Notes under the pieces: generated by a model
The model's database searches: none
Told to the model about the DNA's origin: nothing
Seen by the model: the letters and a program-made list of their open reading frames with translations, nothing else
Position numbers and translations under genes: made by a program
Shown: positions 39,201 to 43,693 of the stretch, one piece after another
Layout of the letters: the number at the start of each line of letters is the position of its first letter
Position numbering within the stretch: the stretch's first letter is position 1
Assembly: GCA_000226015.1 (NCBI GenBank)
Contig: JH153537.1
Coordinates: 47,552-91,244 of the forward strand
DNA from: Mnemiopsis leidyi
Lineage: Eukaryota > Ctenophora > Tentaculata > Lobata > Bolinopsidae
DNA length: 43,693 bases
Direction of reading: 5' to 3'

Positions 39201-42200
39201 TTGTTTCAAGTCATATCTTGAACAGAAAGACGGAAATGAACGAGCTTTGCCGGAGATCAACACCCGCATCAGCCACATCCATCTGCAACGACAGATTTTG
39301 GAGTTTCTCAATTCGAAACAGATGAAAGACAACAATAACAACATCCACATTTTTAGCTCTAAAACAGACAAATCGGCAGTTGTTATGGAGCTCTACAAAA
39401 TCGACCCAGTCGAGTGTATTCCCATAGTTCGTACCATTCGGGACACATTTTCTCTGAGCTACACGGAGACTTATATACCACTCGTCAAGAAACTTCTCAA
39501 GGCTCAGCCTCCAGGCAACATCTCCTCTTGGTTCCCGAAACTCATCAAGATTTTGGGGGAAATCCCCGACGATCAGAAGGACGAACTGCTACTGAACGTC
39601 TGTGGGGATGTGAAAGGAGAACAGAAGAGTTTCGAGAGGATCCTTGCTACCATGCGAGACGACCGGATCAAGGTCAAAGCTAACGTTAACGCAGGGTACC
39701 TGAAAAACGCGTACATTCTAGCGGTAAACAAGAAGATGAGAGATGAGATAGTGCTGCTGGAGGAGGAGTGTGTGAAGCAGGGTAACACTCAGGTCAGGGA
39801 GTTTTGTAAAAAGTACCTCCAACATAATAAACCTACGTCATGAGTGGAAGGCGGATAAGGGTGGAATTTGTCGTGGGGCAATGATATGAACTGGTAGTCT
39901 TTGTGATCCACAATTTACGTGTGATTTTTTGCAACAATTGTACCTTACAGTGGTGTATCAGCTTATTTTTTATTACAAAGCAGAGGATTTTTCTTTACAA
40001 GTTATTTTAGAGATGTTTGATTGCAAAATTCTCATTGATCTTGTTTTGTGTTTAACTTATTGTTGCTAATTTTGACTTCTTTCTGTTTTCCAGATCTTAG
40101 TAACATTTGACAAAAATGAAAAAACGTGAAATAAATCACTACATTAATCACGTGATGGCCGTTTACAGCAAGGACCGCATTGGATTAGTCCAATCAATAC
40201 TTAGGAGATACAGGGTGGTTTTAAAATTTGGGTGCATCCTAACATGGAAAAGAAAATATCTCATAACTTTACTTCTGTTCAATATTTTTTGATGAAACTT
40301 TCAGAATTTGTTTGTTGTGCCTCTCAGATGATACACCAAAGTTTTTGAACTGATGTGACGGGCCATTCAGGTCTGATGCGCAAATGTGCGCAAAAGTACG
40401 CTAAAATTTCAAAATCGTCAAATTTGCTCGAATCATCCTAAAAATTGGTATGCATCATTTCTTAGTCACCAAGAAGGAATCCTGAAAATTTCGTTAAAAA
40501 ATGCGGTCCAGAACCTAGGTTATGACCGTTTTTAAATACCAGCCCATCAATTCTCTTACTTCTGATTACAAAATCGGTCTTAGCTTCGGTTCTGAACATC
40601 ATTTTCTGATGAAATTTTCAGGATTCTTTCTTGGTGACTAAGAGATGATGCATACCAATTTTTAGGATGATTGGAGCAAATTTGACGATTTTGAAATTTT
40701 AGCGTACTTTTGCGCACAATTGCGCATCAGACCTAAATGGCCCGTCGCATCAGTTCAAAAACTTTGGTATATCATCTGAGAGGCACAACAAACAAATTCT
40801 GAAAGTTTCATCAAAAAATATTGACCAGAAGTAAAGTTATGAGATATTTTCTTTTCCATGTAAGGATGCACCCAAATTTTAAAACCACCCTGTATAAACA
40901 GATGAAAATTATTAACCACGGATACTATAAAAGTTTCCATGGTTGTAGGTCGTTGAAACCGCTTTGTTAGATCCTTTATTAGTACTTGCAGTATCCTGAA
41001 CACCAACGTTGGTCATATAAAGACCAAGCCACTAAAAATATTTGTTTTTTGGTACTGATCATTAAGGTGCCGATGCATTCGCCCCATAATCCACATGCAG
41101 TATGCACGTGTCAACAGAATCTGTATTGTAAATCATTGCGCGCGCGGTAAGTTGCCTCTGTCACAGAAGATATAAAAAGTAAGCGTTATCATGCACAAAA
41201 CTAATTCGCGCGCTCCGTAAATTTCAAGATCGTCAAGGTGAGTACTGGCGCTGATATCAATATCAATTGATATCGTCATCTTTTTTCTCGGATAAGCGAT
41301 AAAAGCATTGTACATGTGGCAAAGTATGGCGATTTACCTGGGACTCGAGCTTTTGTAAACTCGTCTTATAAAGCTTCGCACATTCTCGCTGAAAAAAGAA
41401 CATAGTTGTTATAAAATAGGAATTCTAAACCGTTAGCCCTAAAAATAGAAATGTAATCAATCATCTAAGCATCAATACACTGACAAAGAATTTCCTAATA
41501 TGAACAGTGAATCAAAAAGTTGATTTACACCGCAGCGCGAAACTTCTAAAGAAATTTCTTAATTCTTTGCCGCTTATAAGAAAGTAGGCACTATCTTGTA
41601 GGCAATCTACCAAAGATCTTGTAGCAATCTACCAAAGATCTTGTAGGCAATCTACCAAAGATCTTTTCTTACAGAATAGCTTACTCGTTTTTTGAGAAAA
41701 TAGAAGACAAAAGTTCTAGCGCAAATTCTTATCAATTATGCATGATAAGCCGACTGCCATCTACACCGAATCCGGGCATTAAATTATGCAATAAATGGTT
41801 AAAGCAAGGCGATGATTGTAGATGGCCGATTGTTAGGGATCAGAATTGCAATAAATGAAATGATATAACCAAAGCAAAGCTCAACCGTTGCGCTATGTAC
41901 GGTACAATTACGGTTGATTGACAAACTTCCCATTCACTGGTTGAATATTAAAAGTTCTCCTAGTCCCACGTAGAAATTTAGGTGCGTATAACGACTTTTT
42001 CGTAACGTGAACCTATTATTCAGCTTAACTATGCTCGCTTACCCATTCGTTAATTTCACTTTTCAAAGTCGATATTTCCGAGTGTTGGTCTTCAACTGAA
42101 ATGGAGTTTTTAAGGCCAAAACTTTAAATACGTTTTAATACATTATTTTGGAAAAAGTTTAATGGAACATACTTGTTGCTGGTACATGGATATTTTAATA

Positions 42201-42672
42201 TGTCACAGTGGAAACTTAAATATCTTACTACAATAAAACCACAAAGAGATCCAATAGGCTATTTAACAGCGCAAAATTTGAATTTTACCTTCAGTGTCTA
42301 GGTCGGACTTTGTTTCGTTAACACTGAAAAAAAACGGTGATAAAATCGGTAAAATGTTGATCAGCCGGGTTAAGTAGTCACCGAGGAAAAAAAACGGTGA
42401 TAAGATCGGTAAAATGTTGATCAGCCCGGTTAAGTAGTCACCGAGGAAATGAAGAGAGAAAATAAAACACTGAACAGAGAGATTTGGTAGAAATTATATG
42501 CGATATTGCGATAGATTATGTGAAGACGTACTTCTTGAGTCTAAGCTGGAGTTCGCGGACCTCATCCACCAGATCGTTGTTGTACACCTCAGCGGAACTG
42601 ATCTGTTCCTTGAGCAGCTGGTTTTCTTTCTTCAGAGAGTTGTGGTCGTACCCGTTCATCGGGGGATAGTCC
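8806..42672 (-). CDS. IRAG/Jaw1 (MRVI1/LRMP)-like tail-anchored coiled-coil protein, 29 joined exons
   Basis: Exons in transcript order: 42532-42672, 42289-42323, 42043-42095, 41338-41388, 31242-31301, 29466-29510, 29314-29352, 24134-24201, 23431-23710, 23093-23166, 21506-21544, 21246-21283, 20849-21029, 18573-19637, 17358-17409, 15958-15992, 15760-15846, 15439-15521, 15162-15244, 14958-15056, 14102-14173, 13539-13606, 12541-12749, 12230-12333, 11977-12089, 11634-11820, 11295-11511, 9803-10034, 8806-9070. Every junction is GT-AG and in phase, giving 1357 codons plus stop. Seen: heptad-rich coiled coils (1-160, 280-367, 735-835), an acidic exon (368-722), a conserved-looking core (986-1192) and one C-terminal membrane helix. 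Family knowledge: vertebrate IRAG1 and IRAG2/LRMP are ER tail-anchored proteins that associate with IP3 receptors; zebrafish lrmp acts in pronuclear attachment. The assignment rests on remembered resemblance of the core (FTLQKRL, EEKNIRHFEVMVAHN) plus architecture. The true 5' end is unresolved, with a possible start at the ATG in DYPPMNG. Two adjacent genes splitting near 21.6-23.1 kb is the main alternative. Confidence 0.72.
9557..9680 (-). CDS. Candidate alternative terminal or cassette exon, soluble tail
   Basis: After a good acceptor (gttctgtactgcag) the frame entered in phase 2 reads RQTPESEGTPLDLTDFPENL, then DTPTINRHFDEIDQLLMLEF and D-stop (TGA at 9557-9559). Composition is coding-like, with acidic residues and a helical end. 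Used as a last exon it would remove the membrane anchor. Used with an internal donor (ca|gttgtt or at|gttaga), both phase 2, it would be an in-frame cassette before the anchor exon. No poly(A) hexamer was seen nearby. Confidence 0.55.
9803..10034 (-). CDS. IRAG-like gene: penultimate exon
   Basis: GVVKNLMVKTPAEPDLANRR, then a helical segment (MMQRMKTVETLGADKEALYK), then a Gly-containing turn and FDNIKKEQRSCDENVDSLNK. It ends in phase 2 with a weak donor (gttcgt). Both the membrane-anchor exon and the exon at 9557-9680 can follow it in frame. Confidence 0.85.
10035..11294 (-). other. Intron with hairpins
   Basis: No accepted exon. Two perfect inverted repeats sit side by side: 9+9 bp with a 5-base loop at 10285-10307, and 15+15 bp (aactgcgatgttttc and its complement) at 10305-10319/10347-10361. 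Confidence 0.7.
10285..10361. repeat. Adjacent perfect hairpins
   Basis: The 9-bp stem gttccacaa/ttgtggaac overlaps the start of a 15-bp stem (10305-10319 with 10347-10361, 27-base loop). The two structures share three bases, so they are mutually exclusive when fully paired. Could be a decayed mobile element end or an RNA structure. Confidence 0.75.
11295..12089 (-). CDS. IRAG-like gene: MRVI1/LRMP core exons
   Basis: Exons 11977-12089, 11634-11820 and 11295-11511. They run GEFQAIILSFENDTFTLQKR, then a helical stretch (TEELSRTLSLLPETVETLTN), then EEKNIRHFEVMVAHNFHTKK and an Ala/Lys-rich helix ending SSVFSSFAG. The TLQKRL and FEVMV elements recall the conserved block of vertebrate IRAG1/LRMP, which is the basis for the family call. 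A profile search should settle it. The donor of the middle exon is weak (gtttga). Confidence 0.75.
12230..14173 (-). CDS. IRAG-like gene: linker exons before the core
   Basis: Exons 14102-14173, 13539-13606, 12541-12749 and 12230-12333. They encode ACFPLEEWTTFLNNEFLEAT, DIRLNGATIADSGTASGVKL, a Ser/Ala-rich stretch (TDPVSLTSDSSMKGNLARSS) and GAAGSVVEEQADKEDIASEF. The Ser-rich exon would be a natural place for phosphorylation; IRAG1 is a cGMP-kinase substrate in vertebrates, but no matching site is claimed here. Confidence 0.82.
14958..15992 (-). CDS. IRAG-like gene: coiled-coil block (5 exons)
   Basis: Exons 15958-15992, 15760-15846, 15439-15521, 15162-15244 and 14958-15056. They encode IDDLKKKLKGAEKANLTL, EEQTKQRNVLQANIDELQ, RIEFENKTLTRDNEKLA, TYTRQRGDLDELRKEWVAEM and SGYNSLNQTIVQNLRGVLK. 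The last ends FPSFEPA. They form the main coiled coil in front of the core domain. The donor of 15162-15244 is weak (gtttct). Confidence 0.85.
15499..15577 (-). repeat. Duplicated splice-acceptor region
   Basis: A segment containing cctcagtgcact and taatgcgagtataacaa is present twice in tandem. The upstream copy (15535-15577) carries about 10 extra bases. Only the second acceptor (ccctcag at 15522-15528) enters the exon in the right phase (AA|T GCA CTT). The first would meet an early stop in that phase. Confidence 0.85.
16050..16370 (-). CDS. Candidate alternative 5' or cassette exons
   Basis: The minus strand holds MSGYNSYASSKLPVPPEKRP, continuing RKSEKKKSMIAIAG to a gtacgt donor near 16253. 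A second segment ends ACAATGTTTACC|gtaagtg near 16061. Both donors are strong and in phase 0, matching the phase-0 entry of the exon at 15992. Either could be a first coding exon of a short isoform. The first could also be a cassette, with an acceptor just before its ATG. Confidence 0.4.
16595..16628. repeat. (TA)n microsatellite
   Basis: A short pure TA run in an intron of the IRAG-like gene. A plus-strand open frame that crosses it is spurious. Confidence 0.95.
17358..17409 (-). CDS. IRAG-like gene: small exon with Kozak ATG
   Basis: RSSATMQRPNNDSQLKQE. The ATG sits in a full gccaccATG context, so a transcript starting here could be translated from M in MQRPNN. Phase 2 in, phase 0 out. Confidence 0.75.
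17410..18572 (-). other. Intron with a possible alternative first exon
   Basis: Contains a strong unassigned donor at about 17735-17741: the minus strand reads gcgccATGATTCACCAG|gtaagt. There is also a (ca)n tract near 18391-18411. The Lys/Thr-rich plus-strand frame at 17913-18263 has no splice signals or domain, so I do not call it a gene. Confidence 0.5.
18573..19637 (-). CDS. IRAG-like gene: 1065-bp glutamate-rich exon
   Basis: Encodes about 355 residues dominated by Glu, Ser and Ala, with degenerate repeats of the AIEEELAAIQEESAAIEED type, most regular at 18890-18990. It is strongly acidic and probably disordered or single-helix. It begins TPH|MNSSHDEYSC and ends EGS(R). The acceptor (gttttag) and donor (gtaagt) keep the frame with both neighbours. 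Its size against other exons of about 35-280 bp, and its low complexity, suggest expansion by internal duplication. I know of no equivalent in vertebrate IRAG proteins. Confidence 0.85.
19638..20848 (-). other. Intron of the IRAG-like gene
   Basis: No exon, RNA gene or array was recognised. The sequence is AT-rich. Confidence 0.6.
20849..21283 (-). CDS. IRAG-like gene: coiled-coil exons (21246-21283, 20849-21029)
   Basis: RIAQLVDLFRRLK is followed by VQHRKLGDEHVCLRSDYENL and a heptad run to VYESAQLTPPSTP. Phases 2, 1 and 2 are consistent with neighbours. They read as one continuous coiled coil ending in a Pro-rich stop. Confidence 0.85.
21506..21567 (-). CDS. IRAG-like gene: exon with alternative ATG (MGIIEAESAV)
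   Basis: As an internal exon it would be 21506-21544, entered at gcggagag in phase 2. The frame stays open upstream to an ATG at 21567, giving MGIIEAESAVIDTSVTDVKQ. The internal acceptor is poor because it lacks a pyrimidine tract. So this may instead be the first exon of a shorter transcript, or the start of a separate gene. Confidence 0.6.
21568..23092 (-). other. Intron, or promoter region of a downstream isoform
   Basis: Lies between exon 23093-23166 and the exon at 21506. No coding exon was seen. It contains a perfect palindrome ggtcacgtgacc at 22239-22250 and a second cacgtgacc near 22641, and is richer in GC than its flanks near 22200-22320. If the ATG at 21567 is used, this would be the promoter. 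Confidence 0.45.
22239..22250. promoter_or_regulatory. Palindromic E-box (GTCACGTGAC, CLEAR-type)
   Basis: The perfect 12-bp palindrome ggtcacgtgacc contains the 10-bp consensus bound by the bHLH-Zip factors USF, MITF and TFEB. It lies about 670 bp upstream of the possible start exon at 21567. Function is not shown. Confidence 0.4.
23431..23710 (-). CDS. IRAG-like gene: exon with acidic then helical segment
   Basis: A 280-bp exon. It encodes an acidic stretch (LLKEEEEEGKEGEGEVLLHS) followed by a predicted helical segment (LDDFSNLITSTARQLNRIL) ending TVSADLV. Acceptor and donor are tgcag and gtgagt. I cannot assign a domain to it. Confidence 0.85.
23767..24052. repeat. 32-bp minisatellite, about 9 copies
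   Basis: The unit tgtatttgttagactggaaa plus ttatttcggaag has a strict 32-bp period. It fills most of the short intron between host exons 24134-24201 and 23431-23710. Confidence 0.97.
26229..26357. repeat. 17-bp minisatellite, about 7.5 copies
   Basis: The unit gagccactactctgggt is nearly identical in all copies; one carries ctccgggt. Intronic. Confidence 0.97.
27700..27920. repeat. 19-20 bp minisatellite, about 11 copies
   Basis: The unit actatgcactacaaacgtt repeats with small length changes (atatgc variants). It gives spurious ORFs of the MHYKRYYALQTL type in all plus frames. It lies about 160 bp from the assembly gap. Confidence 0.95.
28085..28456. other. Assembly gap, 372 N
   Basis: Unknown sequence inside the intron between host exons 29314-29352 and 24134-24201. 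Those exons are both phase 0 at the junction, so no coding exon has to be missing, though a symmetric one could be. Confidence 1.
29314..29510 (-). CDS. IRAG-like gene: two small symmetric exons (29466-29510, 29314-29352)
   Basis: They encode NEYVARGTHESQILD and CKKTIAELKEHIA, both phase 0/0, with good donors (gtaag, gtaagc). Together with the exon at 31242 they form a run of symmetric small exons that could be spliced in or out freely. Confidence 0.75.
29511..31241. other. Host-gene intron with CA/CG-rich microsatellites
   Basis: Contains a compound (acgc)n/(ac)n tract at about 30210-30328 and short tandem copies of actgaactggacac near 30885-30960. No credible exon was found. A gtaagt-type donor at about 30476 has no in-phase acceptor. 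Confidence 0.6.
30210..30328. repeat. Compound (ACGC)n/(AC)n microsatellite
   Basis: Interrupted acgc repeats pass into a pure ac run. The Cys/Val/Arg-rich frames across it are repeat artefacts. Confidence 0.97.
31242..31301 (-). CDS. IRAG-like gene: exon after the nested gene
   Basis: A 60-bp symmetric (phase 0/0) exon, SYRAPSHPGPENADTGNSSQ. The acceptor follows ttttcttgtgttttaag and the donor is gtgaat. It is Pro/Ser-rich rather than coiled coil, so it may be a flexible linker and could be skipped without changing frame. Confidence 0.75.
31302..32393. other. Host intron segment upstream of ZFYVE26
   Basis: No exon with paired splice sites was found on the minus strand. It must contain the ZFYVE26 promoter on the plus strand. 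I see no unambiguous core promoter motif. Confidence 0.5.
32394..39843 (+). CDS. ZFYVE26: Spastizin / FYVE zinc-finger protein 26, 2 coding exons, 2428 aa
   Basis: Exon 1 is 32394-32499, then a 163-bp intron (gtaaaa...cctcag), then exon 2 at 32663-39843 (TGA). The phase-1 junction reads SHS-G-KSEVDSIVK. I chose the ATG at 32394 because its product (AYRAALSRGQIELACALQPL) resembles the start of vertebrate spastizin; the long exon alone lacks an ATG near its left end. Human ZFYVE26 is 2539 aa. The FYVE finger spans residues 1761-1820, with four CxxC-type pairs (CQVC, CRWC, CDKC, CWGC), the PI3P-binding RKHHCR motif and RLC. A Ser-rich linker lies near 686-748, and the rest is helical solenoid-like. 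In animals spastizin works with spatacsin (SPG11) and AP-5 on late endosomes and lysosomes, including in autophagic lysosome reformation. Oddities: 7.2 kb of coding sequence without an intron, against about 40 exons in vertebrates; a location inside a host intron on the opposite strand; and a WVDE start of FYVE, one residue off the usual WxxD. Confidence 0.95.
37837..38016 (+). other. ZFYVE26: FYVE zinc finger coding segment of ZFYVE26
   Basis: Residues about 1761-1820 hold eight zinc-binding cysteines in four pairs, the basic RKHHCR patch that contacts PI3P, and the RLC motif (SVRLCWGCF). Position in the protein matches vertebrate spastizin. The leading motif reads WVDE. Confidence 0.95.
40130..40135 (+). 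terminator. Candidate poly(A) signal of ZFYVE26
   Basis: aataaa lies about 290 bp after the ZFYVE26 stop codon and just before the foldback element. Another aataaa overlaps the end of the coding region (about 39828). Confidence 0.45.
40211..40892. mobile_element. Foldback/MITE-like non-autonomous DNA transposon, TA target site
   Basis: The left arm (40211 to about 40535) is an imperfect inverted copy of the right arm (about 40570-40892), with a loop of some 40 bp. The termini are cagggtggttttaaaatttg and its reverse complement, and both ends are flanked by TA (40209-40210 and 40893-40894), as expected of Tc1/mariner-type insertion. There is no transposase ORF. The arms differ at a modest number of bases, so it is not brand new. 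It sits 0.37 kb beyond the ZFYVE26 stop codon, in the host intron. Confidence 0.88.
41601..41665. repeat. About 23-bp tandem repeat, 3 copies
   Basis: The unit tcttgtaggcaatctaccaa (+aga) occurs three times, with one base lost in the middle copy. It lies in an intron of the IRAG-like gene. Confidence 0.9.
42327..42446. repeat. 60-bp tandem duplication
   Basis: Two copies of a 60-bp unit, each starting with an A-run and cggtgataaratcggtaaaa, differ at only a few bases (aaaatc/agatc, ccggg/cccgg). They lie next to the acceptor side of the exon at 42289-42323, so they may add a second copy of branch-point sequence. Confidence 0.95.
42532..42672 (-). CDS. IRAG-like gene: first securely joined exon, coiled coil
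   Basis: Encodes DYPPMNGYDHNSLKKENQLL and continues with a strong heptad pattern (EQISSAEVYNNDLVDEVREL). The acceptor is ccag and the donor is gtacgt. An in-frame ATG (MNGYDHNS) could start the protein. It enters in phase 2, which does not fit the candidate exon upstream. The pattern resembles the coiled-coil region of KASH5/CCDC155-type proteins, but that is only an impression. Confidence 0.8.
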
Positions 42673-42940
42673 CTGGTTTACAGCTGTTATGCAAGCAAAC
42701 CTCAGTAAAAAAGTAAAAAGTGGATGCGAGGTTGGAACACCATAATTTCGGTAATGTTAGCATAATGATGTCTTGCAGAATTGATAACGAAATAGATTCA
42801 GTTTAACTCGCCATTTAAGATATTTAAAATTTTAGACAAGATTTAACTACTTGACGCAAATTTTTACTGACTTATGCAGACATGATTCAACTACTTGCAG
42901 CTAAGATTTGCTAACCAAGATAGAAGACTTTCTGTAGTAC

Positions 42941-43468
42941 TACTCTCGATAGTGGTGTTATCATCACACTCAGTCTCGTACGTGTCCTGCAATTAAACCG
43001 TGGGTAAGCTGAATAATAATAATAATACATATAGCTAAATAAAGTAAAATATAGCTGAATAATAATAATGATATAGCTAAATATAGTAAAATGTAGCTAA
43101 ATTATAGTTCGAAAACCATTATCATCGCATTTCAGCTTGTTTCACCGCTTTATCCAATGTTGCATCCTAACACCAGCATTAAAACATGTTATAGATTTAA
43201 ATATCGGAGCTAGCTAGAGTGTTAGCTAGCTAGCTAGAGTGCGGGTGAACGTTTTAATGATAATCATGATATCATGGTTTCGTGCACAGGATCTTAAGTA
43301 CAAACAACCAATAGAACTGCACACAATGCTTAATATGGTATAATGTGTGTGCTAGCTAAAATGGGTAGAACTCAATAAATCTGTGGATGAACACGCGATG
43401 ATGTGGAATCACGTGGACACATTTTTGTCACGTGGGGTACTCACGATTTTCGGGGATCTCGAATACAT
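42941..43468 (-). CDS. Tentative 5' exons of the IRAG-like gene (43445-43468 and 42941-42986)
   Basis: Joined, they read MYSRSPKIDTYETECDDNTT and end IES in one frame, with a gtgagt donor on the first and a gtacta donor on the second. The second ends in phase 1, while the next exon at 42672 enters in phase 2. So a donor is misplaced, a small exon is missing, or these belong to 5' UTR. Coding-like composition is the only support. Confidence 0.4.
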
Positions 43469-43529
43469 GTCCCGACTGAAAAGAAGCAATTATTAGCAGG
43501 ATTTGAGGTAGAAATATCGCGACCTAACT

Positions 43530-43693
<164 letters not shown>

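Larger units (their letters stand above)
39844..41337. other. Host intron segment downstream of ZFYVE26
   Basis: Contains the ZFYVE26 3' UTR and the foldback element. The rest, to the host exon at 41338, shows no further exon on either strand. Confidence 0.6.

Noticed and set aside
40107..41006. Short frames on both strands around the foldback element
   Set aside because: They are mirror images produced by the inverted arms; no transposase motifs.

Overview
This is metazoan nuclear DNA: three protein-coding genes with spliceosomal GT-AG introns, long AT-rich introns, many minisatellites and microsatellites, a foldback DNA transposon and one assembly gap (372 N). The protein families (a Polycomb CBX chromodomain protein, an IRAG/Jaw1-type ER membrane coiled-coil protein and the FYVE protein spastizin/ZFYVE26) are animal. 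The proteins are diverged and the genes fairly compact, which suggests an invertebrate, possibly a non-bilaterian. I cannot fix the phylum from sequence alone.

Layout. 1-290 is a 31-bp minisatellite, and 291-3318 is intergenic. 3319-6860 (+) is a five-exon Polycomb-group CBX gene (261 aa) whose splice phases all agree. 6861-8805 is the gap between two convergent genes. From 8806 to about 42.7 kb (-), perhaps to 43468, lies one large gene. I could join 29 exons in unbroken frame (1357 codons plus stop). It encodes N-terminal coiled coils, a glutamate-rich 355-residue exon, an IRAG/LRMP-like C-terminal core and a single C-terminal membrane anchor with a 36-residue tail. Its largest intron (31302-41337) contains a complete gene on the opposite strand, ZFYVE26 (32394-39843, +). 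That gene has one short first exon, a 163-bp intron and one 7.2-kb exon (2428 aa). Just after it, in the same host intron, is a 682-bp TA-flanked inverted-repeat element. The window ends inside a long (GT)n tract.

The most interesting points are: (i) the nested, antisense and nearly intronless ZFYVE26, which may derive from a retrocopy; (ii) a phase-compatible extra exon at 9557-9680 that would swap the membrane anchor of the IRAG-like protein for a soluble tail, or act as a cassette; (iii) unassigned strong donors and start codons at 16.0-17.8 kb and a possible start exon at 21.5 kb, which point to internal promoters producing a short, Jaw1-sized isoform of about 617 aa; (iv) a duplicated splice acceptor.

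The three proteins do not form an operon-like unit. CBX acts in chromatin, the IRAG-like protein at the ER or nuclear envelope, and ZFYVE26 on PI3P-rich endolysosomal membranes. The link between the last two is structural: transcription of one crosses the other.
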